Shown in pieces: positions 1 to 9,597 of a stretch of DNA of 22,675 nucleotides. The DNA is taken from NCBI GenBank assembly GCA_946478755.1, contig CAMLDJ010000061.1, forward strand, positions 1 to 22,675. The letters are read 5' to 3'. This DNA comes from an uncultured Pedobacter sp. (GTDB lineage: Bacteria; Bacteroidota; Bacteroidia; Sphingobacteriales; Sphingobacteriaceae). The position numbers were made by a program, and so were the translations under genes. The notes below the pieces were generated by a model that saw only the letters and a list, made by a program, of their open reading frames with translations, made no database searches and was not told the DNA's origin. The stretch's first letter is position 1. Every line of letters starts with the position of its first letter.

Positions 1-2520
1 ATCGGTCCGGCTACGAATCTGCTTGCCGGCATTGATCCTGAGAATATCGAATCAATAGAAGTCATTAAAGACCTGAGCGAGGTTGCGCGATACGGCCCGA
101 GGGCGGCTAATGGCGTTATTGTCATCCATTCTAAAAAACCACAGACAAAGAAGATGATTAGCTTCAATTCCCAAGTTGGTCTCGCAACACCTGATGGTGT
201 CAGTACCCTGAACGGAGCTTCCGAGAGTAATTTCAGAAAACCGTTTTATAGCCAATATGCAACAGAAGAGCAAAGACAAAATATTCCAGCTTACCTGCGT
301 GATTCTTTATATAATATTTATTACGGGCCGGCCAACTGGACGGATTTGTATTATAAAAATGCATTAATATATTCCGCAAATGCAAGCCTTACCGGTGGCT
401 CAGAGAAAGCGAATTTTAGGGCGTCGCTGGGAAATCAAAGGAATAATGGGGTGGCAGATGAAACAGGATTGAACCGTTATAGCGTTGCCTTTGTGATTAG
501 CATGAAGCCGGTCGATTGGTTAAATATAACGACTTCCCTTAACGGCAGTCAATTGGTACGCGACAGAAATAGATATCAGCGGGATCGTTTCGCCGAAGAA
601 AGATATCTTCCAAATTTAAGCAACCCGATTTCATCGAATAAAGATTTTTATGCCAACTATCTCAGTGAGTATGGTAAATCATTTGATAAAAACAAGACCA
701 ATATTTTTGATGGTTATGCAAACTTTGGTTTCAGGTTTGGCAAATTAAATATCAATTCCAGGTTTTCGGCCGATTACAATGAAGGTTACCGGGATATATT
801 TTATCCAAGTACATTGCTGGAAACCAATAGCTATGTATCCAATTACTTTGGCTATAATCAACGACTAACAGCAGAAAATACCATAAGCTATGCACTCGAT
901 TGGAACAACATTCATAAACTTGATTTAGAAGCGGGCCAGTCATTGCAATGGGATACTTACCATTACAATTATGGATATGCTTACAGGGGTTCCAGTGATT
1001 ACATTAAGATCAATTTACTTACTGATCCTAAAAATCCGCTTACCGCTTACTTTTCATATAACCCAAATACTGGGTTCCTCAACACTTTGATGTATAGGTT
1101 TCTGGATAATATTCAGAACAACCTAATCTCGTTTTATGGTAAGGGGACTTATAGCTTTAAAGACAAATATAGCTTATCATTAATGCTTAGAACTGATGGG
1201 TCTTCGGCAGCTCAGCCCACAAGTCGCTGGTTCTTTTCTCCGGTCGTCTCTGCCGGATGGAATGTCAGGAATGATTTATCAGTTCAGGATAGCAAGATAT
1301 CCGAACTGAAATTACATGCAAGTTATGGTCGTATTGGTAGGGTGCAACTGGACGATCGCTATGCCGCAGGGCCTCACTATACGGTAGATATCGGTTATAC
1401 TGGTGAACCTAGAGTGGGAACATTCTCTGGCGTAGCCACACTAAACAGGCCCTATAGTTCAGGATGGGTTGGATATAACATTCCCTGGGCTTACAGTGAA
1501 CAAATTAATATAGGTGGAAGCATTGGTTTTTGGGACAATAGGTTACTGATTGCTGCCGATGTATATAGTAAATCAGATAAAGATCAGCTGATTGGTGTAC
1601 CTGCCTTTGCAGAATATGGTTATGCGCAATCTTACCAGGCGGGAATGAATATCAATAACTCCGGGATAGATGCCACTTTCAACGCCAATATCTCTCGCGA
1701 TCCAAAAAGCCTTCAATGGACTTCCTCGCTGAATATCAATTACAACAGAAACAAACTAAAGGCACTACCGGGCGGACTCCAGGAGCTTGTCGTTGGAAAC
1801 CGGTTACTCCAGGTGGGGAAGGCTGTAGATCAATATTGGCTGTTGGACAACGATGGCATTTACAACAGCGATGCTGAAGTCCCTGTAAATCCCAGCACCG
1901 GTTTAAGCCTTAATTTTCAAGGAATTCCGCTTAAGGCGGGTGATGCCAAATGGAACGATCGCAATCGGGACTATACCATTGATGACAGGGATCGTATACT
2001 AACAGGACATTCACTACCATTAGTATCAGGCGGATTTAACAATGATTTTAAATACAGTAACTGGACGCTGGGCTTGAATTTTTACTATAATCTTGGTCGG
2101 AATATCATCAATCAGGACATGGCGAAAAGATTTGATTTCATCAATCAGGAAAGTGCCAATGACATCAATTCGGTTAAAGAGGTTACATTTTGGGAAAAGC
2201 GAGGTGATTATAGCAAATATCCTGTGTACAATCCCTGGAGTAACGTAGTACCTTATCGTATGGATCAGAATCTTTTTCTGGAAAATGCAGCTTTTCTAAA
2301 ACTTCGCTCTGTATCTGTAGGCTACGATCTGAAAGATCTGTTGAAATCTAAGCACTCGAAAATTGACCGGTTATATGTTTATGCTACTGCCAACAACGTA
2401 TTCACGCTTACACCTTACACGGGGCGTGATCCCGAACTCACGGACTATGCAGGCTATGACACCGGGTACGGATTACCAATTCCAAGGACCTTTACACTTG
2501 GCGTGAAAATGGAATTATAG
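1..2520 (+). CDS. SusC-like TonB-dependent outer-membrane transporter (5' end missing)
   Basis: Outer-membrane beta-barrel that would import glycan fragments together with the SusD encoded just downstream. The frame is open from base 1, so the gene begins outside the window; the ATG at 154 is internal. The first residues are the end of the plug domain: IESIEVIKD followed by YGPRAANGVIVI, the SusC-family signature that normally reads like YGSRAANGVILI. About 800 residues of barrel follow, rich in alternating aromatic strands (for example FGFRFGKLNINSRF), and the protein ends in the usual amphipathic last strand (FTLGVKMEL). The signal peptide, the carboxypeptidase-D-like domain and any STN signalling domain cannot be seen, so it is unknown whether this transporter talks to an anti-sigma factor. 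SusD starts 34 bases after the stop. The family call is firm; the substrate is unknown. Confidence 0.95.
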   Translation: MGPATNLLAGIDPENIESIEVIKDLSEVARYGPRAANGVIVIHSKKPQTKKMISFNSQVGLATPDGVSTLNGASESNFRKPFYSQYATEEQRQNIPAYLRDSLYNIYYGPANWTDLYYKNALIYSANASLTGGSEKANFRASLGNQRNNGVADETGLNRYSVAFVISMKPVDWLNITTSLNGSQLVRDRNRYQRDRFAEERYLPNLSNPISSNKDFYANYLSEYGKSFDKNKTNIFDGYANFGFRFGKLNINSRFSADYNEGYRDIFYPSTLLETNSYVSNYFGYNQRLTAENTISYALDWNNIHKLDLEAGQSLQWDTYHYNYGYAYRGSSDYIKINLLTDPKNPLTAYFSYNPNTGFLNTLMYRFLDNIQNNLISFYGKGTYSFKDKYSLSLMLRTDGSSAAQPTSRWFFSPVVSAGWNVRNDLSVQDSKISELKLHASYGRIGRVQLDDRYAAGPHYTVDIGYTGEPRVGTFSGVATLNRPYSSGWVGYNIPWAYSEQINIGGSIGFWDNRLLIAADVYSKSDKDQLIGVPAFAEYGYAQSYQAGMNINNSGIDATFNANISRDPKSLQWTSSLNINYNRNKLKALPGGLQELVVGNRLLQVGKAVDQYWLLDNDGIYNSDAEVPVNPSTGLSLNFQGIPLKAGDAKWNDRNRDYTIDDRDRILTGHSLPLVSGGFNNDFKYSNWTLGLNFYYNLGRNIINQDMAKRFDFINQESANDINSVKEVTFWEKRGDYSKYPVYNPWSNVVPYRMDQNLFLENAAFLKLRSVSVGYDLKDLLKSKHSKIDRLYVYATANNVFTLTPYTGRDPELTDYAGYDTGYGLPIPRTFTLGVKMEL

Positions 2521-2554
2521 CAATTGGAACTGATAAAGACTTAAAATTAAAGAA

Positions 2555-4123
2555 ATGAAAATTCGCATTTTAATCGTATTAATTACCGTCGCCAGTATAT
2601 TAGGCGCTTGTAAAAAAATGCTTGATGTTCAATCCAGCAGATTGGTTAGTGAGGCCAATATGTATAGGACAATTGAGGATGCCCGCGCAGGTTTGATGGG
2701 CGTATACGGGCTGGGCCGGGCAGCAACGTGTGACAATGACAGACACTGGATTTACGGCGATCTTCGGACAGTAAATGGAATCGGAGGTGATTTCAGAAGC
2801 GTTAACCGTCTGGATCTAAAGTCTATAGCAGACAATGATCTTCAGGCAACTTTTCCAGTCGTAGCGGCCTTATCAAACTGGAGGAAGTTTTACGCTGTAA
2901 TCAATGCTGCCAATATCTTTCTTGAAAGGGCACCTGGGATCGTAGCGTCGGATAAACGCTATTTACCGCAGGACCTTAAATTAGACGTGGCACATGCAAG
3001 ATTTCTTAGGGCTTTCATGTATTTCTACATGGTTAGAATTTGGGGTGATGTACCTTTCATCATCAGTTCACACGATGGACAATTTGAAAACAAGCCAAGG
3101 GAAAACCAACAGAAAATACTTGCTTTTGTTGAATCAGAACTCCTGCTTTCGGCAACAGATTTACCCGTAGTTTACAATAAGAACCAACCTGAGCAAACCC
3201 GAACTCCATACTATTCCATTGAGGAAGAGATGGCTAAAAAGCATTCCGCCTATGCTGTTCTAGCACATGTATATGCATGGGAGGGGAAATATGCGGAATC
3301 AGCCAAATGGGCCAAGTGGGTGCTGGACAACATGAACCTTGACGCCATGGGAAATGAAAAGATGTATTACATGAATGTAGATCAAACCCGGCAGATGTTT
3401 AGAGGTGAATATGGTAATAATCAATTTAACATTATTGCTGGTTTTAGTCATATGTTTCTAAATGCGGAAAGTGGCACTTCAGGTTTTATGGAAGAGTTGA
3501 CGCTTGCAGCTCCTTACGTCATTAATAAAACCTTACCTGCAATTTATGTCCCGAAAGATTCTATTTTGTCCATATTCAACCTGGAAAATGACCAGCGGTT
3601 CAGTATTGACAGGATCACCTCTACACCAACTTCTGATCGCTATTTTGGAGCGTTTGACAGAACATTTCCTGTTTTCACAAAAGTATTCATCATTCGGGAC
3701 AATAATCCGCCTTTAAATACCATAAATGGTCCGGGATCTGATGGTTCAATGACCCAATATGCAAGTTCTCTTGTTTTTACCAGGCCAGAAGAAATTGCAC
3801 TCTTATTGGCTGAAGCCAAAACAGTGTTGGGCGATATTTCTGGCGCAACCGATTTGTTAAATGCAAGACGGATCAATCGTGGCCTTCTGGCTTACGATCA
3901 AATTAAAGATGGGAGTTTGATTGATGCGATATTCCTGGAGCGTAGAAAGGAACTTATGGGGGAGGGCTGGAGATGGTACGACCTGATCAGGTATAAAAAA
4001 ATTAAAAACAATGATGCAGCATTCAATGCACTCATTCAAAACGGTGGTATTTACTGGCCGATAGCAAAAGCATTGCTTACCCAAAATTCATTATTAACTC
4101 AAACGATGTATTGGAATAGATAA
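2555..4123 (+). CDS. SusD/RagB-like surface glycan-binding lipoprotein
   Basis: Predicted outer-membrane lipoprotein that forms the lid of the upstream SusC barrel and binds the glycan at the cell surface. The N-terminus is a short hydrophobic signal ending in a lipobox (ILGAC, Cys at residue 19) followed by KKMLDVQSS, the typical SusD opening. The length of 522 residues is normal. The C-terminal family signature is clear: EEIALLLAEAKTVLGD, then LNARRINRG, then ERRKELMGEGWRWYDLIRYKK. The middle should contain the four TPR-like helix pairs of the family. The start codon sits in an A-rich context (aaagaaATG) with no Shine-Dalgarno, as is usual in Bacteroidota. The next gene starts 3 bases after the stop, so co-transcription is very likely. 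It is not closely similar by eye to the second SusD at 9598, so the two modules probably bind different parts of a ligand or different ligands. Confidence 0.95.
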   Translation: MKIRILIVLITVASILGACKKMLDVQSSRLVSEANMYRTIEDARAGLMGVYGLGRAATCDNDRHWIYGDLRTVNGIGGDFRSVNRLDLKSIADNDLQATFPVVAALSNWRKFYAVINAANIFLERAPGIVASDKRYLPQDLKLDVAHARFLRAFMYFYMVRIWGDVPFIISSHDGQFENKPRENQQKILAFVESELLLSATDLPVVYNKNQPEQTRTPYYSIEEEMAKKHSAYAVLAHVYAWEGKYAESAKWAKWVLDNMNLDAMGNEKMYYMNVDQTRQMFRGEYGNNQFNIIAGFSHMFLNAESGTSGFMEELTLAAPYVINKTLPAIYVPKDSILSIFNLENDQRFSIDRITSTPTSDRYFGAFDRTFPVFTKVFIIRDNNPPLNTINGPGSDGSMTQYASSLVFTRPEEIALLLAEAKTVLGDISGATDLLNARRINRGLLAYDQIKDGSLIDAIFLERRKELMGEGWRWYDLIRYKKIKNNDAAFNALIQNGGIYWPIAKALLTQNSLLTQTMYWNR

Positions 4124-4126
4124 TTT

Positions 4127-5341
4127 ATGATTATGAAACGTATACAAATGCATATAAGCTTGCTCCTGCTGGGATCAATGCTTGGAATGGGGTGTTCAAA
4201 GGATACAGGTGATTACAATTACGTCAACAGTACAGTGGCCTTTCCTGGAACTACATACGATTATTTAAAAAGTAAGACCGGAATCTATGATTCACTCTTG
4301 TTTGTAATCGATCGCTTAGAATTAACGGATACGCTGAAGAATAACGATGTAACGTTATTTGCAGTTACCAATCAGAGTTTTCAACAAGTGGTTGATAAGC
4401 TAAATACGTCTAGAAAGCTACGGGGAAAGGCACCGGTTTACCTTAAAGATATCGCGACGGAACTCCTTGATAGCATGATTTGCAGGTATATTATCAGAGG
4501 TCATTATATCGCAGATTCGTTAACGCAAACTGATGGAAAAATGCTAAAAGCTGTTCGGTATGCTTATCCCATGAATGGTAAACTGGCCACTGCCAATGCA
4601 AGCGGATATAAAGGTGGTGGACCAGCGGTAGTTAATTATTTCTTTACCAAAAGAAGTAGCTTCACTAAAGATTGGGTTTTAGCAACAGCAGATGCGATCA
4701 ATATTCGTACCGCTAATGGTATCATTCACGTGCTGGAAACTACCCACCCTTTTGGATTCGGGGAATATACCAAACCCCGGCCAGAGCCTTATGAGAAAAG
4801 TACATTCAGACCGGCCGGTTATAGTGGGCCATTCATTTTTCCAACTGTCGTTGGACAGACGGTTTTAATCGAAGCTGAAGATTATGACCTGGGAGGGGAA
4901 GGTGTCGCCTACCACGATGATTTAGCTAAAAATGGGGGCAATTACAGACCTGCTGAATATGTAGATATCGATGCGGCATTTGGTAGTCTTGGCCAGGTGT
5001 ATACTGATGTGGCAGGTACTTATACTGCGAGTCATTCAATAGGATGGACTGTAGCCGGCGAATGGACTGCTTATTCTGTGAATGTACCAGTTGAAGGCAA
5101 TTATATAATTACTTCGAGAGTTGGCAACGGCAGTACTGTAAATCCTTTGAAGTTTCATATTGAATTTGATTACCAAAATGTAACAGGATCCTTGACTTTT
5201 CCTACAAATAAAGGTTGGTGGGTCTGGCAGTTGGTCGAAAGCCCTGTATTTCATTTAAAAGCAGGCAATCATTCTATGCGTTTTTTCCATGAAACCAAAG
5301 ACGTACAGGTAAACAACTTTGTCATCAAACGGGTCAACTAA
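4127..5341 (+). CDS. Fasciclin-domain lipoprotein with C-terminal CBM6-like module
   Basis: Predicted surface lipoprotein of 404 residues with two parts. A lipobox (LGMGC followed by SKD) gives the lipid anchor. Residues about 40-207 form a FAS1 (fasciclin) domain, seen in TYDYLKSKTGIYDSLLFVID, then the H1-like motif VTLFAVTNQSF and the H2-like end ANGIIHVLETTHPFGF. Residues about 247-404 look like a family 6 carbohydrate-binding module: VLIEAEDYDLGGEGVAYHD, then GEWTAYSVNVPVEGNY, HLKAGNHSMRF and VNNFVIKRV. FAS1 domains are adhesion or small-ligand-binding folds and CBM6 binds beta-glycans, so the inferred role is an accessory glycan-capture protein for the first SusCD pair. ATG at 4127 gives MIMKRIQ; ATG at 4133 is an equally good start. 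It lies 3 bases after SusD and 11 before the next gene. Both domain calls are by motif, not by search. Confidence 0.85.
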   Translation: MIMKRIQMHISLLLLGSMLGMGCSKDTGDYNYVNSTVAFPGTTYDYLKSKTGIYDSLLFVIDRLELTDTLKNNDVTLFAVTNQSFQQVVDKLNTSRKLRGKAPVYLKDIATELLDSMICRYIIRGHYIADSLTQTDGKMLKAVRYAYPMNGKLATANASGYKGGGPAVVNYFFTKRSSFTKDWVLATADAINIRTANGIIHVLETTHPFGFGEYTKPRPEPYEKSTFRPAGYSGPFIFPTVVGQTVLIEAEDYDLGGEGVAYHDDLAKNGGNYRPAEYVDIDAAFGSLGQVYTDVAGTYTASHSIGWTVAGEWTAYSVNVPVEGNYIITSRVGNGSTVNPLKFHIEFDYQNVTGSLTFPTNKGWWVWQLVESPVFHLKAGNHSMRFFHETKDVQVNNFVIKRVN

Positions 5342-5352
5342 CCATTACAGAT

Positions 5353-6393
5353 ATGAAATTTAAAACAATATATATTTATCTTGCTTTAGCGGCGCTGATA
5401 AGTACAGCAACGAGTTGTAAAAAGTGGTTGGACATTCCAAAGGACGTGGATTATTTTAGCGAAAGAGTAGATTATACGTCGAAAACTTTTTCACCAGTAT
5501 TGGGGCGTACAACTTTAATTACCAATATTTTTAACTACGACAATTCCAGTTTGCCCTTAGCTTTCCAATTGTTGAATGTCAGGAAAGCAGACGGTACCCC
5601 TGCTGATAACCTCACGAAGATACAGCCGGTTTGGGTATGGTCTACTGCCTACGATGGCAAAGAAACCAGTCTACAGCAAATTCTGGATAAAAGAAAAAAA
5701 GAGGATCACCCTTTGTGGGAACTGAGGAAATCGGGGGAGCTGATTCTTTGGCAGAGTGCAACAAATACATTGGTGCCCGCTTATCAGGGCTCCACTAGCC
5801 CCGGAGGTTATCTTTTCGATGTCAAAGTTTCCAATTCGGGCGGAGAGAAAACCATTAAAGATCTGTTACTTAATCCGCTTAGGGAAATGCCCTATGAACC
5901 TACCAATATGGATGCAGTTACAGGTTTGCCAAAAGACTCTATACTGCCTTCGGAAATCAGCGGAATGATTGGTCAAAATACTCGGAAAGCGCTGTCAAAC
6001 GATAATAAAGATGTTTACATCTATTTTAAAAGAACGGGTAATGGTAATTCTTTGACTTTCAGATTTCTGGACAAAAATAAAAATCCCATGAATCTAGATG
6101 CTTTTAAAGACACGAAATGGGCCGAATTGATCCACGGCTTTAACATGCAAAAAACGGGCGATTATGTTCGTTATGAGGTAGCTTATCCTATTCCCTTGGT
6201 CAAACTTTCAACAAAATATACCAATGCCGACGGTTCCAGAGCTGCGGTAGAGTTTAGCTACAGCCGACTCGGATTCAATGGGGTCAGGGAAACCGGAAAG
6301 CTAAAATTCAATTTCAGCATTTTCCGCGAAGGGGATTGGGAAATAGATTTTCATTTCCGCAATGACACGCCCAGGTTTCAAGACGAATATTAA
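5353..6393 (+). CDS. Lipoprotein of unknown function, DUF5007-like
   Basis: A 346-residue predicted lipoprotein. The signal peptide ends in a lipobox-like STATSC with Cys at residue 22, followed by KKWLDIPKDVDYFSE, which resembles a SusD N-terminus. The SusD TPR core and C-terminal signature are absent. The rest is mixed beta-strand sequence with a glycine-rich centre (GSTSPGGYLFDVKVSNSGG) and a conserved-looking tail (GDWEIDFHFRNDTPRFQ). From memory this pattern and its place after a fasciclin gene fit Pfam DUF5007, which is known almost only from Bacteroidota glycan loci; this needs a domain search. An accessory surface glycan-binding protein is the most economical guess. The stop codon overlaps by one base the first possible ATG of the next SusC, which supports translational coupling. 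No enzyme motif was recognised. Confidence 0.75.
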   Translation: MKFKTIYIYLALAALISTATSCKKWLDIPKDVDYFSERVDYTSKTFSPVLGRTTLITNIFNYDNSSLPLAFQLLNVRKADGTPADNLTKIQPVWVWSTAYDGKETSLQQILDKRKKEDHPLWELRKSGELILWQSATNTLVPAYQGSTSPGGYLFDVKVSNSGGEKTIKDLLLNPLREMPYEPTNMDAVTGLPKDSILPSEISGMIGQNTRKALSNDNKDVYIYFKRTGNGNSLTFRFLDKNKNPMNLDAFKDTKWAELIHGFNMQKTGDYVRYEVAYPIPLVKLSTKYTNADGSRAAVEFSYSRLGFNGVRETGKLKFNFSIFREGDWEIDFHFRNDTPRFQDEY

Positions 6394-6416
6394 TGTGCAG
6401 GCTAAATATGATACAA

Positions 6417-9400
6417 ATGACAAAAAAAATATTAGTACTCTTGGTTTTTATAACCAGCTTGTTGGTTCCTGGATACCTGGCAGCACAAGTGCAAAAAGTA
6501 ATTGTTAAGGGAACGGTTATTGATCGGGAAACGAGACAAAGCATTCCCGGTGTAACAATTTTATTAGATGGTAAGCCGCCAAAACCAGTTTCCTTTACAG
6601 ACAATGATGGCAAATACGCCATTGCGGTGGCTCCGGAATCAAGCCTTATCTTCCGATATATTGGTTATAACGAGAATAGGATTAAAGTTAAGCCTGGACA
6701 AACTTCATTGAATATTAGCTTAAGCACAAGTTCTTCTGAGATGGAAGAGGTGGTTGTTCGGGGCTATCAGAAACGGTTAAAAGAAACGAGTACGGGGTCT
6801 TCCTACGTCATTAGTGGAAAAGAAATCCAGGATGTTCCGGTTTCCAACGCCGAGCAATTGCTACAGGGTAAAGTTCCCGGCCTTAACATACAGGTTAACA
6901 CAGGTGCGCCTGGTTATCGTGGATCTGTAGCGATACGAGGCGTATCTGGAATTGATGTCTCCGGTTCCGGGACCAGCTCGTTTTTAACGCCCACTTCTCC
7001 GCTTTATGTAATTGACGGCGTACCGGTTGAGGCGGATGCGAATTTTGAATATGGCTTCAATTCTGCAGGACCAGGGGTTAGTCCGCTTTCTTTGATACCT
7101 CCGGAAGATATCGCCAGTATTGAAGTGTTAAAAGATGCACAGGCCACTTCACTTTATGGTTCCAGGGGAGCTTTTGGTGTCATCCTGATCACCACAAGAC
7201 GTGGAAATTCAAAGGTGCCCAGAATTCGTTATACCGCTAATTTTTTCGCTAATAAAAGTCCAAAACTCCGTGAAACCCTTGGCGGTAAATCTGAACGAGA
7301 TGCTAAGATCAATGAAATTTTGACCATGGGAAATTATGCTGATATCCTAAAAATTTCTACTACACCCATCTTGGCGGACAGTTTAAATCCATATTATAAC
7401 AATTCTACAGATTGGCAGGCTGTATTTTATCGGACAACCTATAATACCACGCAGAATTTAAATATCGATGGGGGTAATGATAAGTTCAATTACAAAACCA
7501 ATTTTGGATACTATGGAGAAAAGGGAATTATAGAAAATACAGGTTACAAACGTTACAACCTGACAACGAACATGAACTATAAGCCAAGTGATAAATTTGG
7601 TGTATTTATAAATCTTGCCGGTGGTATAGGGAAAAAGAACAAGGGCGACGGACAAGGGCTTTTCCAAACGGGTGTTGCTACCAACGCTGCGGTCTCCTCC
7701 TTACTTCCAGGCCCGTCTTTATTTCAAACAACAAGCGGAGTGCTTTCAGCACTTTCCGTTAAGAATGACAATGTCGCAAAAAACCTGCGCTCCAATGTTG
7801 ATGTGAATTTTCAGGTATTTCCTGGCTTCAGGGTTTCTTCAAGTGGCAGTTACGATTATGCGGTGGGAACGGAAGAAACGTTTACACCGGCTGCTGCTAA
7901 TTCTTTATATTCGGGTGTTTATTCTTATAACGATCGAAATTCTACGCTTTACAATAGGAGCGGATTCACTTATTCCAAGAGTTTAAAAGATGGTAAACAT
8001 AATTTCTTTGTAAACTCGTTTGGTGAAATTTACATCAAAGATTATCAGGCATCATTCATTATCCAACAGCGTACGCCGAATGATCAGTTTCAAGGTCCCC
8101 TAGGCGCAAGTAGCTTCGCTTCCAGAGGCGGAGGAGTGCTGGGGAATTACAAAAATGAACATGTAGTTTCTTTCGCCAGTGCTTTTTCTTATGACTATAT
8201 GAAAAAGTATGTACTCGATCTTACCTACCGGCTTGATGCGTCCTCTGTTTCTGGTTTTGATAATCCTTTTGCTAAAAATCCTTCTGTAGGATTACGATGG
8301 AATTTCAACCGGGAAAACTTTTTAATTGATTCCAAGTGGTTATCATCCGGGGATATCCGCATGAGCTGGGGTAGAAATATCCAGCCTACCGGAGATATTT
8401 ATTCTTTGTATGGTACCTATACACCTGCTGGTAATTATGTCGGCGTTCCGCGGATTGGTATAAACTATGGCAACTTACCAAACAGCGTTCTGCAACCCTC
8501 AACCAATACCACCTATAACTTTGGTTTGGATATGGGCTTCTTCGATAGTAAAGTAGAATTTATGTTTGATGCTTACTATAAAAAAGTAACCAATCTCAAG
8601 CGTGATATTGTGCTGTCCAGTATGACTGGTTTTGGACGAGTATCCAGTAATGACGCTGGCCTGATCGATTATGGTTATGAGTTGTCCGTGGTGTTCCGCC
8701 CTCTGCCGAACAATAGTCCTGTAAACTGGAGTGTTTCGATAAATGGCGCCATAAATCACGACGTATTAACAGGATTGCCTGGTAATGTAAACCAGATTGT
8801 GATCGAGGGTGACCCAGCAAAGAATGAACCTGCTACCGTATTGCGTGTTGGTCGAAATACCTTGTCAAATTTTCTATTGAACAATCAGGGCGTTTTTGGC
8901 AGCAACGCTGCGGTCCCTGTTGATCCGGTCACCGGGCTCCTATATCGCACCGATAACAGTTCCACTGCGTTTTTCAGAGCAGGAGATCCAATTTGGGAAG
9001 ATATAGATGGAGATTATGTACTGACAAACAAAGACCGAAGGGTGTTGGGTAATTCTCAGCCGATTGTAACGGGGGGATTAAATACCTATTTATCCTACAA
9101 AAATTTCTCCTTGAATTTGAATGGTTCATTTACAATAAAAAGAGATATCATCAATGATGCCTTAGCTTCCAGGTTAAGGTTGGTTAGCAATCCGTTTGGA
9201 TCAAATGTGTATTTGCCGCTTTCAGATGTCAATTACTATGGTTCTTCAGGCTTAGCTGCGGCTTATCCAAATCCATTTGATTATACGCGTTCGGGTATTA
9301 TCAATCCTTTTCGGTCTAACCAGTCCCTGTTTCAGGAAGATGGCACTTATTTCAAGTTGAACAATGTGACCTTTGGCTACACCCTGGGTAAACAATTAGC

Positions 9401-9572
9401 AAAAAGAATGGGACTTAGTATGGCCAGAGTTTACCTCTCGGCAAATAACGTGGTTACTTTTTCTCCATACTCGGGACCTAACCCAGAAAATGTTACCGCT
9501 TTAGGTTATGATTCTTCCGCTGGTTATCCCGTTTCCCGCACCTATAACCTGGGTATCAATGTAGAATTTTAA
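6417..9572 (+). CDS. SusC-like TonB-dependent outer-membrane transporter (complete)
   Basis: Complete outer-membrane glycan importer of 1051 residues. In-frame ATGs lie at 6393, 6408 and 6417. The last is chosen because it gives a clean signal peptide (MTKKILVLLVFITSLLVPG, cleavage near AA|QVQK), while the longer forms add an odd MCRLNMIQ. Residues about 28-108 are a carboxypeptidase-D-like domain (VIDRETRQSIPGVTILLDG). A TonB-box-like stretch EEVVVRGY follows, then the plug (LLQGKVPGLNIQ, PLYVIDGVPV, IEVLKD at 235-240, YGSRGAFGVILITT). The remainder is barrel, ending YNLGINVEF. The usual RAANG of the plug signature is RGAFG here. There is no STN domain, so direct signalling to an anti-sigma factor is not expected. 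SusD follows after 25 bases. Family call firm; ligand unknown. Confidence 0.95.
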   Translation: MTKKILVLLVFITSLLVPGYLAAQVQKVIVKGTVIDRETRQSIPGVTILLDGKPPKPVSFTDNDGKYAIAVAPESSLIFRYIGYNENRIKVKPGQTSLNISLSTSSSEMEEVVVRGYQKRLKETSTGSSYVISGKEIQDVPVSNAEQLLQGKVPGLNIQVNTGAPGYRGSVAIRGVSGIDVSGSGTSSFLTPTSPLYVIDGVPVEADANFEYGFNSAGPGVSPLSLIPPEDIASIEVLKDAQATSLYGSRGAFGVILITTRRGNSKVPRIRYTANFFANKSPKLRETLGGKSERDAKINEILTMGNYADILKISTTPILADSLNPYYNNSTDWQAVFYRTTYNTTQNLNIDGGNDKFNYKTNFGYYGEKGIIENTGYKRYNLTTNMNYKPSDKFGVFINLAGGIGKKNKGDGQGLFQTGVATNAAVSSLLPGPSLFQTTSGVLSALSVKNDNVAKNLRSNVDVNFQVFPGFRVSSSGSYDYAVGTEETFTPAAANSLYSGVYSYNDRNSTLYNRSGFTYSKSLKDGKHNFFVNSFGEIYIKDYQASFIIQQRTPNDQFQGPLGASSFASRGGGVLGNYKNEHVVSFASAFSYDYMKKYVLDLTYRLDASSVSGFDNPFAKNPSVGLRWNFNRENFLIDSKWLSSGDIRMSWGRNIQPTGDIYSLYGTYTPAGNYVGVPRIGINYGNLPNSVLQPSTNTTYNFGLDMGFFDSKVEFMFDAYYKKVTNLKRDIVLSSMTGFGRVSSNDAGLIDYGYELSVVFRPLPNNSPVNWSVSINGAINHDVLTGLPGNVNQIVIEGDPAKNEPATVLRVGRNTLSNFLLNNQGVFGSNAAVPVDPVTGLLYRTDNSSTAFFRAGDPIWEDIDGDYVLTNKDRRVLGNSQPIVTGGLNTYLSYKNFSLNLNGSFTIKRDIINDALASRLRLVSNPFGSNVYLPLSDVNYYGSSGLAAAYPNPFDYTRSGIINPFRSNQSLFQEDGTYFKLNNVTFGYTLGKQLAKRMGLSMARVYLSANNVVTFSPYSGPNPENVTALGYDSSAGYPVSRTYNLGINVEF

Positions 9573-9597
9573 TGATCTAACTCACAATCAAAAGAAA

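Noticed and set aside
154..2520. A complete gene starting at the ATG at 154
   Set aside because: The same frame is open back to base 1 and encodes the SusC plug end (IESIEVIKD, YGPRAANGVI), so this ATG is internal and the gene is cut by the window edge.
8499..8820. Two minus-strand frames of 74 and 86 codons inside the second SusC
   Set aside because: They overlap each other and the SusC barrel and have no recognisable features; chance frames.
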